A stretch of DNA of 64,000 nucleotides, from the NCBI RefSeq assembly GCF_008253865.1, contig NZ_CP042331.1:1612001-1676000 (forward strand), in the 5' to 3' direction. Each line of letters opens with the position of its first letter. Positions within the stretch are counted from its first letter, which is position 1. Both the position numbers and the translations under genes were made by a program. The notes beneath the pieces were generated by a model. That model did not search any database. It saw nothing but the letters and a program-made list of their open reading frames with translations, and was not told where the DNA came from. Positions 41,910 through 50,836 of the stretch are shown piece after piece. The stretch comes from Bosea sp. F3-2. Lineage in GTDB: Bacteria; Pseudomonadota; Alphaproteobacteria; Rhizobiales; Beijerinckiaceae.

Positions 41910-44573
41910 ATGAAGCTCCTCGTCGTCGAGTCGCCGGCCAAGGCCAAGACGATCAACAAATATCTCGGCTCCGACTACGAGGTCGTGGCGTCCTTCGGCC
42001 ATATCCGCGACCTGCCGGCCAAGGACGGCTCGGTCGAGCCCGAGAACGATTTCGCCATGAAATGGGAGATCGAGGGCCGCGGTGCCAAGCAGGTCGCCGA
42101 GATCGCGCGCGCCGTGAAGGGCGCCGAGAAGCTGATCCTCGCCACCGACCCGGATCGCGAGGGCGAGGCGATCTCCTGGCACGTGCTGGAGGCGCTGAAC
42201 CAGAAGAAGGTGCTGAAGGGCATCCCGGTCGAGCGCGTCACCTTCAACGCCGTCACCAAGGACGCCGTACAGAAGGCGCTGGCCAATCCGCGCGCCATCG
42301 ACCAGGCGCTGGTCGACGCCTATCTGGCGCGCCGCGCGCTCGACTATCTCGTCGGCTTCACCCTCTCGCCGGTGCTTTGGCGCAAGCTGCCCGGCGCCCG
42401 TTCGGCCGGCCGCGTGCAGTCGGTGGCGCTGCGCATTGTCTGCGACCGCGAGCGCGAGATCGAGGCCTTCAGGGCGCGGGAATACTGGTCGCTGGTCGCG
42501 ACACTCGCGACCGAATCCGGCCAGACCTTCGAGGCGCGCCTCGTCGGCGCCGACGGCAAGAAGATCGCTCGGCTCGACATCGGCACCGCCGAGGAAGCCA
42601 AGGCCTTCAAGGAGGCGCTGGAAACCGCGCTCTTCACTGTGGCTGAGGTCGAGGCCAAGCCGGTCAAGCGCCATCCCTACCCGCCATTCCAGACCTCGAC
42701 CCTGCAGCAGGAGGCCTCGCGCAAGCTCGGGCTGGCTCCAGCGCGGACAATGCAGCTCGCCCAGCGCCTTTATGAGGGCGTCGACATCGGCGGCGAGACC
42801 GTCGGTCTCATCACCTATATGCGAACCGACGGCGTCGACATGGACGGCTCGGCCATCACCGCCGCCCGCCGCGTCATCGGCAAGGAGTTCGGCGACAAAT
42901 ACGTCCCGAACGCGCCGCGCAAATACACGGTCAAGGCCAAGAACGCACAGGAGGCCCACGAGGCGATCCGCCCGACCGAGCTCGGCCGGCTGCCGGCGAT
43001 GGTCGCGCGCCATCTCGAGCCGGAGCAGGCGAAGCTCTACGAATTGATCTGGAAGCGCACCATCGCGAGCCAGATGGAATCGGCCGAACTCGAGCGCACC
43101 ACGGTCGACATCGCCGCCAAGGTCGGCGCGCGCAATCTCGACCTGCGCGCCACCGGACAGGTCGTGCTCTTCGACGGCTTCCTGACGCTCTATCAGGAGA
43201 GCCGCGACGACGAGGAGGACGAGGACTCCAGGAAGCTGCCGGCGATGAAGGCCGGCGACCGGCTGGAGAAGCGCGCCATCGCCGCCGACCAGCACTTCAC
43301 CGAGCCGCCGCCGCGCTTCTCGGAAGCGAGCCTAGTCAAGCGCATGGAAGAGCTCGGCATCGGCCGGCCCTCGACCTATGCCGCGACGCTGGCGACCTTG
43401 CGCGATCGCGAATATGTCCGCGTCGAGAAGAAGCGCCTCGTGCCCGAGGACAAGGGCATGCTGGTGACGGCATTCCTGGAGAGCTTCTTCGGGCGCTATG
43501 TCGAGTACGACTTCACGGCAGGCCTGGAAGAGAACCTCGACCGGGTCTCGAATGCCGAGATCGACTGGAAGGCGCTGCTGCGCGCGTTCTGGGAGGAATT
43601 CCAGGCCTCGATCGGCGAGACCAAGGACTTGCGCGTCGGCGACGTGCTGGAGGCGCTGAACGGCATCCTCGGCGACTATATCTTCCCGCCGAAGGCCGAT
43701 GGCTCCGATCCGCGCGTCTGCCCGAACTGCGGCAACGGCACGCTCTCGCTCAAGCTCGGCAAGTTCGGCGCCTTCGTCGGCTGCTCGAACTATCCCGAGT
43801 GCCGCTATACCCGCCCGCTCTCCATCCCGGCGGCCGAGGGCGAGGCTTCCGCCGAAGGTGGCCAGGGCACGCCCGGCGTGCGCGTGCTCGGCACCGACCC
43901 GGCGACCGGCCTCGAAGTGACGATGCGGGACGGCCGCTTCGGCCCCTATATTCAGCTCGGCGAGGGCGAGAAGCCGAAGCGCTCCAGCCTGCCCAAGGGC
44001 ATGACGCCGGCAAGCGTCACGCTGGAGAAGGCGCTGGCCCTGCTCTCCCTGCCGCGTGAAGTCGCGCGCCATCCGGAGTCGGGCGAGCCGATCCTGGTCG
44101 GCATCGGCCGCTACGGACCTTACGTCCAGCACGGCAAGACCTACGCCAATATCGACAAGGGCGACGACGTGCTTGAACTCGGCGCCAACCGTGCCATTGA
44201 CCTGATCGTCGCCAAGGAAAACGGCGGCGGGCGGCGCGGCGGTGCGGCGGCGGCGCCGGGCCGTGCGCTCGGCGAGCATCCTGCGGGCGGCCCGCTGGAG
44301 GTGAAGGCCGGCAAATACGGCCCCTATGTCGCCTGGGGCAAGATCTTCGCGACGCTGCCCAAGACGATGACCGCTGAGAGCATCACGCTGGAACAGGCGA
44401 TCGAGCTGGCGAACGCCAAGGCCGAGGCGAAGGGCGGTGCCAAGGGCAAAGCCAAAGCCGCGGGCGCGTCGAAGGCCAAGGCTCCGGCGAAGAAGGCCGC
44501 AGCCAAGAAAGCGACAAGCGAGAAGGCGGAGAAGGCGCCTGCCAAGAGCAGGGCCAAGGCGGCGGGCGGCTGA
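41910..44573 (+). CDS. topA: DNA topoisomerase I (type IA)
   Basis: Relaxes negative supercoils through a 5'-phosphotyrosine link. The 887-residue protein opens with the Toprim domain (LLVVESPAKAKTINKYLG; DPDREGEA near 80-87). Tyr303 in ITYMRTDGV is the active site, and the gate domain follows. A single complete CPNCGNGTLS...GCSNYPECRYT zinc finger is at about residues 606-633. Two further topoisomerase C-terminal repeats lack cysteines. The last 60 residues are a Lys/Ala-rich tail (KAKAAGASKAKAPAKK), typical of high-GC alphaproteobacteria and probably DNA-binding. It sits near dprA and plsY as in relatives. Confidence 0.97.
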   Translation: MKLLVVESPAKAKTINKYLGSDYEVVASFGHIRDLPAKDGSVEPENDFAMKWEIEGRGAKQVAEIARAVKGAEKLILATDPDREGEAISWHVLEALNQKKVLKGIPVERVTFNAVTKDAVQKALANPRAIDQALVDAYLARRALDYLVGFTLSPVLWRKLPGARSAGRVQSVALRIVCDREREIEAFRAREYWSLVATLATESGQTFEARLVGADGKKIARLDIGTAEEAKAFKEALETALFTVAEVEAKPVKRHPYPPFQTSTLQQEASRKLGLAPARTMQLAQRLYEGVDIGGETVGLITYMRTDGVDMDGSAITAARRVIGKEFGDKYVPNAPRKYTVKAKNAQEAHEAIRPTELGRLPAMVARHLEPEQAKLYELIWKRTIASQMESAELERTTVDIAAKVGARNLDLRATGQVVLFDGFLTLYQESRDDEEDEDSRKLPAMKAGDRLEKRAIAADQHFTEPPPRFSEASLVKRMEELGIGRPSTYAATLATLRDREYVRVEKKRLVPEDKGMLVTAFLESFFGRYVEYDFTAGLEENLDRVSNAEIDWKALLRAFWEEFQASIGETKDLRVGDVLEALNGILGDYIFPPKADGSDPRVCPNCGNGTLSLKLGKFGAFVGCSNYPECRYTRPLSIPAAEGEASAEGGQGTPGVRVLGTDPATGLEVTMRDGRFGPYIQLGEGEKPKRSSLPKGMTPASVTLEKALALLSLPREVARHPESGEPILVGIGRYGPYVQHGKTYANIDKGDDVLELGANRAIDLIVAKENGGGRRGGAAAAPGRALGEHPAGGPLEVKAGKYGPYVAWGKIFATLPKTMTAESITLEQAIELANAKAEAKGGAKGKAKAAGASKAKAPAKKAAAKKATSEKAEKAPAKSRAKAAGG

Positions 44574-44600
44574 TCCAGCAAGGGTCTGCCCTGCCACACG

Positions 44601-44633
44601 CCGTCATGCTCGGGTCAAGCCCGAGCATGACGG
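44601..44633. repeat. Palindromic element family A, copy 5 (short)
   Basis: A single perfect hairpin, CCGTCATGCTCGGG and CCCGAGCATGACGG around a short loop, 28 bp after the topA stop. It corresponds to one half of the longer family A elements and could act as a transcript-end hairpin. Confidence 0.78.
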
Positions 44634-44736
44634 CATCTGACGGCCGGGCCCAGCCCTGCTCCGCCGTTGACTTCGCCAGTGATGGGAGGAGGATACCCGC
44701 TCTGATGCGTCACCACGCAAGAGAGGGGCGCCTATC

Positions 44737-45210
44737 ATGACCATCGCCAAAAAGCTTCAAAGCTATATCGACGGCCAAGGCATCGCCTATGACACCGTCG
44801 CCCATAATCGCACGGCCACCAGCAGCCAGGCGGCGCAGGCGGCCCATATTCCCGGCAGCAAGCTGGCCAAATCGGTCGTCGTCCATCACGAGACCGGCTA
44901 TGTGCTCGCTGTCGTGCCGAGCACGCACCGGATCGAGCTTTCGCGCTTGCAGGATGTGATGAATAAGCGTCTCGGCCTCGCCTCCGAGGACGAGATCGGC
45001 TCGCTATTCTCCGACTGCGACATCGGCGCCGTTCCACCGGTCGGATCGGCCTATGACGTGCCGGTGCTCCTCGACGAGAGCCTCGGCGACGCCAAGGAGA
45101 TCTATTTCGAAGGCGGTGACCACCGGACATTGGTGCATGTCAGCGGCGCCGACTTCCTCAACCTGATGAAGGATGCGCGGGTAGCAAGCTTCAGCCACCC
45201 ATCCTACTAG
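44737..45210 (+). CDS. YbaK/EbsC-domain aminoacyl-tRNA deacylase-like protein
   Basis: A 157-residue protein with a YbaK/ProX editing domain. It carries the domain hallmarks AKSVVVHHETGYVLAVVPSTHRIEL (about 43-67), DIGAVPPVGSAYDVPVLLDESL (about 94-115) and EIYFEGGDHRTLVHVSGADFLNL (about 120-142). Family members hydrolyse Cys-, Ala- or other mischarged tRNA in trans; specificity cannot be judged. GAGAGGGG lies before the ATG. It stands alone downstream of topA. Confidence 0.82.
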   Translation: MTIAKKLQSYIDGQGIAYDTVAHNRTATSSQAAQAAHIPGSKLAKSVVVHHETGYVLAVVPSTHRIELSRLQDVMNKRLGLASEDEIGSLFSDCDIGAVPPVGSAYDVPVLLDESLGDAKEIYFEGGDHRTLVHVSGADFLNLMKDARVASFSHPSY

Positions 45211-45303
45211 GGACATCGTCGGCACGGCGTGAGACGGACGCCCTCCGGCATGCAACGTGGTGAAACTCAGGTCTCGGCCGGCGGCTGATGCGTCGGCCGG
45301 AGG

Positions 45304-46401
45304 TCAGCCGTTTCCTGCGACCACGACCAGCCGCTTGACCTCGCCGCGCAGGAAGGCCTGCAGGAAGCGCTCGTAATCCTTGAAGGAAATGCAGCCGTTC
45401 GAGTCGCCGCGCGATCCGAGCAGATAGGTGTGCGCCAATAGCCCGGCGCGGCCATGGATGGCGCCGCTGCCGCCGACCGGGTTCAGGCGGATGGCGCGCA
45501 CGCCGTGGAACAGCGCCTCGCGCTCGGTCAGCGTGTAGGTGTGCGGCGGGGTGACGCCCTTCATCCGGACATGGGCGTAGCTTGGATTGTCCATCATCTC
45601 GCCAAGACCGGAATGGGCTTCGAGCCGCTCGCCATTGGGCATGTAGACCATCTTGGCGCCGATATCGTAGATCGCGGTGCCGGCTTCTGCGGTGCGCGGC
45701 GGCGTGCTTGTCGAGGGGCTGAGCCGGGCGACGCGGCCACGGTCGACGACGTCGTCCTGCGGTGCGGCATAGGCGAGCGCCGTGCCCGTCGGCTGCTGCT
45801 TCTGCACGCCGAAGATCTTCTCGAAGAAGTTGCGGTTGTCTTCCGGGGTCGGCGCGGCAGCGGCCGTGCGGTTCCGGCGCGGTGCGGTCGGCTGCGCCAC
45901 GCGCGGCTGGAGCTCCTGCGGCTGCTGGAGATCGGCCTTCGGAAGCAGATCGAGGGGCCGAGGCACCGGCATGGGCACAGGCTTCTCCGCCAGGGTGACC
46001 GACGGCTGCGGCGGCAGGGGCAAGGCGGGCTCGGAAGCCGGAGCGGCCGCAGCAATGGAAGATGACGGCGGAACCGGATTCGCCGGCTGGAAGGCGGAAC
46101 GGACCGGAGCGCCCGGAACGAAGGACGCCGCCTTGCCGCCGGACAGTGCCGGATCGAGCAGGCCGCTATAGGCCGGGGCCGACTGCGTCGCGGCGCGACC
46201 GGCAGGCGTCTTGCGAGCGGTGGGCGAGGACGTGTTGCCGGCATCGGGTCCCGGCGCACCCTGCCCCAGCATCCAGAAGCCGGACATAGCACCACAGCTC
46301 AGGGCGGCAGCGAGGAAGAACCCTTTCAACAAAGGCCGGCGGCGACGGCGCGGGCGCACATAGGGCGCGCCGCCTTCCCGCACATAGGTCGCATAGGTCA
46401 T
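45304..46401 (-). CDS. DUF2778 L,D-transpeptidase-like envelope protein
   Basis: A 365-residue protein anchored by one N-terminal helix (about 25-45) after an Arg-rich cytosolic start. A long Pro/Ala/Ser-rich linker (about 50-245) follows, then a C-terminal DUF2778 (Tlde1-like) domain. The domain shows YDIGAKMVYMPNGERLEAHSG near 247-267 and an L,D-transpeptidase-like active site: His in IHGRAGL and Cys in SNGCISFKDY near 338-347. It probably acts on peptidoglycan in the periplasm, though some DUF2778 proteins are secreted toxins. No immunity gene or secretion locus is nearby, so a housekeeping role is preferred. The ATG at 46401 fits the membrane anchor. Confidence 0.75.
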   Translation of the reverse strand: MTYATYVREGGAPYVRPRRRRRPLLKGFFLAAALSCGAMSGFWMLGQGAPGPDAGNTSSPTARKTPAGRAATQSAPAYSGLLDPALSGGKAASFVPGAPVRSAFQPANPVPPSSSIAAAAPASEPALPLPPQPSVTLAEKPVPMPVPRPLDLLPKADLQQPQELQPRVAQPTAPRRNRTAAAAPTPEDNRNFFEKIFGVQKQQPTGTALAYAAPQDDVVDRGRVARLSPSTSTPPRTAEAGTAIYDIGAKMVYMPNGERLEAHSGLGEMMDNPSYAHVRMKGVTPPHTYTLTEREALFHGVRAIRLNPVGGSGAIHGRAGLLAHTYLLGSRGDSNGCISFKDYERFLQAFLRGEVKRLVVVAGNG

Positions 46402-46781
46402 CCGCCGCACTCTCGATACGCTTACGCCACACCCGACGGCGGCGGCGGACACAGCTTCGCCGTTCGCACCCCGATCAAGGGAGGCGCGATGCGCGTCGCG
46501 ATGTGGCCGAGCATGCCGGGAGAACTCAAACTTCGTTCTGCTTCGATAAGGCGCTGTGTTGGTTAATCGCCGGTGAACCGCATCGATAATTTTTGCGGAT
46601 GAGGGAGCTGCGGGTTTCAGGCCGCAGCGGCCCCGCAAAACGATGCAAAGGCGGCGCGATCAAGGCCGGCGGATGGAGGAATGGAGACGAAGATTTTTCC
46701 CTGGCCGCCGCGATTGGCCCATCTTTTCGGGCGAGGCTGGCCTATCAGCCCATTTCTCCCAACCCGGCGTTCGAATCGGAT
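46402..46781. other. Divergent region between the L,D-transpeptidase-like and MFS genes
   Basis: 380 bp with no supported gene: frames on both strands extend the two neighbours but lack recognisable sequence. It must hold both promoters. The TAATCGCCGGTG...CGATAATTTTTG stretch near 46564-46595 is the most AT-rich part. Confidence 0.4.
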
Positions 46782-48125
46782 ATGTCGCAAGCATCGCAAC
46801 CGCAGGGCTTGTCGCCTCGAGAATCTCAGGCCTTCATGGCGGCTGCGCAGGAGGGCGAGACCGACGTGACCGAAGCAGCGGCCGAGCCGAAGACGAGTTC
46901 CGTCGCAGCGCTGGGCGCCATCGTCAGCGGCGCGCTCATCCTCCAGGTCGCCGCCACCATCGTGAACACGGCGGTGCCGCTGAAGATGGCGCTGGCGCAG
47001 AAGGCGCCGCTGCTGATCGGCCTCGTCGGCTCGGCCTATTCCGTCGGCTTCCTCGCCGGCTGCTTCGTAATCCCCGCCTTCATCCGCCGCGTCGGGCATA
47101 TCCGCGCCTTCGGCGTCTTCGCGGCCTTGCAGGCCGTTCTGACGCTGAGCTTCACGGCGACGCCGCTCGACGTCTGGGGCATCTCGCGGCTCGGCATGGG
47201 CTTCGGCGGCGCCGGCCACGCCATCTGCATCGAGAGCTGGATCAGCGGACAGGCCAAGGCCGGCCAGCGCGGCCGCGTCTTCGGCTTCTACCAGATCCTC
47301 AATCGCCTTGCCCTGATCGGCTCGCAGATCGGCGTCGGCTACGTCTCGCTGCAGTCGAACGACATCTTCCTGCTCGCCAGCGCCGCCTTCTCGATCGCGC
47401 TGATCCCGGTCGGCATGACGAAGGCGAAGGGGCCGGAATCGGGCGAGGTCGTCTCGGTCCGGCTCAACACGATCTGGCAATACGCGCCGGCCTCGGTCAT
47501 CGGCTGCCTCTATGTCGGCCTGATGGGCGGCGCACTGACCAATGTGGCGCCGGCCTACGGCATCCTGATCGGGCTCGACCAGACCTGGGCGATCCTGCTG
47601 ACGGCAGGCATCCAGATCGGCGCGCTGGTGCTGCAATGGCCGCTCGGCCTGCTGGCGGACCGGGTCGAGAGCCGCAAGATCATGCTAAGCGCCACGCTCT
47701 CGGTGGTGTTCTGCTCGGTGGCGCTAGGGGCGGTGCTCTGGTTCGCCCTGCCCCATGCCCGCTTCTGGCTGTTCGGCCTGTTCGCGCTCATCGGCGCGGG
47801 CTCGATGCCGATCTATACGGTCGCCGTCGCGCATGCCTATTTCCGGCTCGGCCGCGAGCGGGCACTCGGTCTCTCGGCGCAGCTCCTGTTCCTCTGGGCG
47901 ACGGGCTCGGCGATCGGCCCGCTGGTCTCGACCGCCTTCATGCAGGCAGTCGGCCCGAACGGGCTGCTCGCCTATCTCGGATTGCTCTCGGCGGCAGCAG
48001 GCGCCTATCTCGCCTTCCGGCTGCGGCGCAACCCGCCTTCGGCCAATCCCTTTGGGGAGCGCAAGCCGACGGCGCCGACCATTCCCGACGTGTCGCCCTC
48101 CGGCCGCTCGCAGGGCGACAAATAG
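46782..48125 (+). CDS. MFS transporter (YcaD-like)
   Basis: A 447-residue major-facilitator protein with twelve predicted helices. The first 40 residues are polar (SQASQPQGLSPRESQAF), then TM1 SSVAALGAIVSGALILQVAATIVNTAVPLKMAL. The helix 2-3 loop has GSAYSVGFLAGCFVIPAFIRRVGHIRAF, and LGMGFGGAGHAICIESWISGQAKAGQRGRVFGFYQ is close to YcaD-type proteins. Substrate unknown. The ATG at 46782 has no strong ribosome-binding site; 46836 is an alternative. A family C palindromic element follows. Confidence 0.82.
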   Translation: MSQASQPQGLSPRESQAFMAAAQEGETDVTEAAAEPKTSSVAALGAIVSGALILQVAATIVNTAVPLKMALAQKAPLLIGLVGSAYSVGFLAGCFVIPAFIRRVGHIRAFGVFAALQAVLTLSFTATPLDVWGISRLGMGFGGAGHAICIESWISGQAKAGQRGRVFGFYQILNRLALIGSQIGVGYVSLQSNDIFLLASAAFSIALIPVGMTKAKGPESGEVVSVRLNTIWQYAPASVIGCLYVGLMGGALTNVAPAYGILIGLDQTWAILLTAGIQIGALVLQWPLGLLADRVESRKIMLSATLSVVFCSVALGAVLWFALPHARFWLFGLFALIGAGSMPIYTVAVAHAYFRLGRERALGLSAQLLFLWATGSAIGPLVSTAFMQAVGPNGLLAYLGLLSAAAGAYLAFRLRRNPPSANPFGERKPTAPTIPDVSPSGRSQGDK

Positions 48126-48135
48126 GGCGCCGCTC

Positions 48136-48238
48136 CGTCATTGCGAGCGCAGCGAAGCAATCCAGTTGGACTGGGTGGAGCGATTCAGCCCAGTCCCCCC
48201 TGGATTGCTTCGTCGCTGACGCTCCTCGCAATGACGGG
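48136..48238. repeat. Palindromic element family C
   Basis: Starts CGTCATTGCGAGCGCAGCG and ends CGCTCCTCGCAATGACGG, with inner GAAGCAATCCAG / CTGGATTGCTTCG arms. This general sequence type recurs in many alphaproteobacterial genomes. It lies between the convergent MFS and monooxygenase/reductase genes. Confidence 0.8.
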
Positions 48239-48275
48239 GAATGCACAACCACTGCCCCACCAAGGTGTTCAGACC

Positions 48276-50600
48276 TCACTCCGCCACGGCGTGGCGGCTG
48301 GGCTTGGCCTTGAGCTTCAGCTCCAACAGTTCCTCGCGTTCGCGCGGGGTGTTGCGCATCAGCTGGTCCTTGCCGGGCTGGTACTGCACCGGCTGGGCGA
48401 CATCGACGCCGTACCAAGCCGCCGCGCGCAGCACGAAGGATGGATCGGCGAGATGCGGGCGTCCGAGCGCGACCAGATCGGCCCGGCCGGCGGCGATGAT
48501 GGTGTTGACCTGATCAGCCGTGGTGATGTTGCCGACGCACATGGTCGCGACCTCGGCCTCGTTGCGGATGCGGTCCGAGAACGGCGTCTGGAACATGCGG
48601 CCATAGATGGGGCGCGATTCCTTCGCGGTCTGCCCGGTCGAGACGTCGACGAGGTCGCACCCCTCGGCAGCGAAGGCCTCGGCGATCGCGACGGAATCCG
48701 CAGCAGACAGACCGCCTTCGACCCAGTCGGTCGCGGAGATGCGTACCGACATCGGCTTTTCGCGCGGCCAGGTCTCGCGCAGCGCCCGGAAGACCTCCAG
48801 CGGGAAGCGCAGACGGTTCTCGACCGAGCCGCCATATTCGTCAGTGCGCTTGTTGGTGAGCGGCGAGAGGAAGCTCGCCAGCAGATAGCCGTGGGCGCAG
48901 TGCAGCTCCAGCATGTCGAAGCCGATGCGCTCGCCGCGCTCGGCAGCCGCGACGAACTCGGCCTTCACCCGGTCCATGTCGGCGCGGGTCATCTCGCGCG
49001 GCACCTGGCTCTCCGGGTAGTAGGGCAAGGCTGAGGCCGAGACGATCGGCCAGGCGCCTTCCGGCAGCGGCCGGTCCATGCCCTCCCACATCAGCTTGGT
49101 CGCGCCCTTGCGCCCGGCATGGCCGAGCTGGAGGCAGATCTTCGCGGCCGAATGGCCATGGACGAAATCGACGATCCGCTTCCAGGCTGCTTCCTGTGCA
49201 TCGCTCCAAAGACCGGTACAGCCGGGGGTGATGCGCGCGTCCGGCGCGACGCAGGTCATCTCCGTGAAGATCAGCCCGGCACCACCGACAGCGCGCGAGC
49301 CGTAATGCATCAGGTGCCAGTCGGTCGGCAGGCCGTCCTCGGCGGAGTACTGGCACATCGGCGAGACCGTCATGCGGTTCTCGACCTGCATCTCGCGCAA
49401 TTTGAAGGGCTGGAAGGCCGGCGGGACGGGCGAACCGTCCTTGCGCCGCCTCGCCAGGGGCCCCAGCCCATCCGCGACGAGCTTGTCGACGGCCGAGACC
49501 ATTTCCGGCGCGCGCAGCGCCAGATTGTCGTAGGTGATCGCCTTGGAACGGGTCATCAGGCCGAAGGCGAAGCGCAGCGGCTCGAAATCCCAGAAGCGCT
49601 TCAATTCCTCGAACCAGACCAGCGAGACATCGGCCGCGTGCTGGGTCTTCTCGACCTCCTCGCGGCGCTGCGTCTCGAACAGCTTCAAGCCCGCGGCGAC
49701 GTCGAGCTTCGCCTGGCCCATCGCCTTGTGCAGCGCGATAGCGTCCTCCATCGCCAGCTTTGTTCCGGAGCCGATCGAGAAATGCGCCGTCGCCTTGGCG
49801 TCACCAATCAGCACGACATTCTCGACGACCCAGTTGCGGCAGCGGATCATCGGGAAATTGCGCCAGAGCGAGCGATTGGTGATGAGCCTGTGGCCCTGCA
49901 GTTCCTCGGCGAAGACGCCTTCGAGGAAAGTCGCCGACTGCGCCTCGTCGAGCTTGTCGAGCCCGGCTTTGGCGAAGGTCTCGGGATCGGTCTCCAACAC
50001 CCAGGTCGAGCGCCCGGCCTCATACTGGTAGCAATGGGCGATGAAAAGCCCATGTTCGGTCTGCTTGAAGAAGAAGGTGAAGGCGTCGAAGGGTCGGGTC
50101 GAGCCCATCCAGGCGAATTTGTTGGGGCGCAGGTCGGTTTCCGGCTGGAAGCGCTCACGCCAGCTCTCGCGCAGGCGGCTGTTGACGCCATCGGCCGCGA
50201 CGACGAGGTCGTAGTCGCGCTTCAAGGTCTCGACATCGGCGATCTCGCTGCCGAAATGCAGGCCGACGCCGAGTTCGCGCGCCCTGGCCTGCACTAGCAT
50301 CAGCAACGAGCGGCGCGAGCAGCCGCAGAAGCCGTTGCCGGGCACGCGGTAGCTGTCGCCCTTGAAATGGATCTCGATGTCGTCCCAATAGGCAAAGTTG
50401 TCGCGGATCGCAGCATAGCTGTTCTCATCCGCCGCCTTGAAGATGTCGAGCGTCTGGTCGGAAAAGACGACGCCGAAGCCGAAGGTGTCGTCCGACTGGT
50501 TGCGCTCGAAGACATCGACCGAGACCTCGGGCCAGTCCCGCTTCATCAGCAGCGCGAAATAGAGCCCTGCCGGCCCTCCGCCCACAACCGCGATACGCAT
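48276..50600 (-). CDS. 2-aminobenzoyl-CoA monooxygenase/reductase-like fusion (salicylyl-CoA 5-hydroxylase family)
   Basis: A 774-residue two-domain flavoenzyme. Residues 1 to about 385 form an FAD-dependent aromatic hydroxylase (AVVGGGPAGLYFALL at 4-18, VLIGDAKATAHFSIGSGTKLAMEDA near 270-294). From about 395 to the end is an Old Yellow Enzyme-type NADH:flavin reductase (MTVSPMCQYSAEDG, HCAHGYLLASFLSPLTNKRTDEYGGS near 576-597). This architecture is that of Azoarcus 2-aminobenzoyl-CoA monooxygenase/reductase, which hydroxylates and reduces the ring of anthraniloyl-CoA; salicylyl-CoA 5-hydroxylase is related. The ligase, hydratase and dehydrogenase genes are divergent to it. The ATG at 50600 has GGAGG; 50612 does not. 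Confidence 0.88.
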   Translation of the reverse strand: MRIAVVGGGPAGLYFALLMKRDWPEVSVDVFERNQSDDTFGFGVVFSDQTLDIFKAADENSYAAIRDNFAYWDDIEIHFKGDSYRVPGNGFCGCSRRSLLMLVQARARELGVGLHFGSEIADVETLKRDYDLVVAADGVNSRLRESWRERFQPETDLRPNKFAWMGSTRPFDAFTFFFKQTEHGLFIAHCYQYEAGRSTWVLETDPETFAKAGLDKLDEAQSATFLEGVFAEELQGHRLITNRSLWRNFPMIRCRNWVVENVVLIGDAKATAHFSIGSGTKLAMEDAIALHKAMGQAKLDVAAGLKLFETQRREEVEKTQHAADVSLVWFEELKRFWDFEPLRFAFGLMTRSKAITYDNLALRAPEMVSAVDKLVADGLGPLARRRKDGSPVPPAFQPFKLREMQVENRMTVSPMCQYSAEDGLPTDWHLMHYGSRAVGGAGLIFTEMTCVAPDARITPGCTGLWSDAQEAAWKRIVDFVHGHSAAKICLQLGHAGRKGATKLMWEGMDRPLPEGAWPIVSASALPYYPESQVPREMTRADMDRVKAEFVAAAERGERIGFDMLELHCAHGYLLASFLSPLTNKRTDEYGGSVENRLRFPLEVFRALRETWPREKPMSVRISATDWVEGGLSAADSVAIAEAFAAEGCDLVDVSTGQTAKESRPIYGRMFQTPFSDRIRNEAEVATMCVGNITTADQVNTIIAAGRADLVALGRPHLADPSFVLRAAAWYGVDVAQPVQYQPGKDQLMRNTPREREELLELKLKAKPSRHAVAE

Positions 50601-50641
50601 CGACGCCTCCATCAGGGAACCGGCCGATCCGGTCTGAGAAA

Positions 50642-50811
50642 ATATTTTAAACCTGAAATGATTTTGAACTCAAGAGCCTTTGGCGACCTGCACATCAGGA
50701 ACCGCCTAACAAGCTCCCTTCTCATATAAATCGCGCACTGCGTTGCAAAATCTTGGCTCCGCCGACCGAGGAAAATCAAGAGGCTTGCAAATTGATTGAG
50801 GTTTAAAATAT
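50642..50811. promoter_or_regulatory. Divergent promoter region with a 13-bp inverted repeat pair
   Basis: ATATTTTAAACCT at 50642-50654 recurs exactly inverted as AGGTTTAAAATAT at 50799-50811. One arm lies 41 bp from the monooxygenase start and the other 25 bp from the dehydrogenase start. Extended matching (TTTTAAACCT followed by G/C and AA) supports two copies of one operator. The MarR gene of the cluster is the natural candidate to bind it. The region is AT-rich compared with the rest. Confidence 0.6.
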
Positions 50812-50836
50812 ATTAGACAGCGGAGGTCGAACGGTC

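Noticed and set aside
45304..46401. DUF2778 protein considered as a secreted antibacterial toxin
   Set aside because: No secretion genes or immunity partner are adjacent, and the protein has its own membrane anchor and long linker as in envelope proteins of this order.
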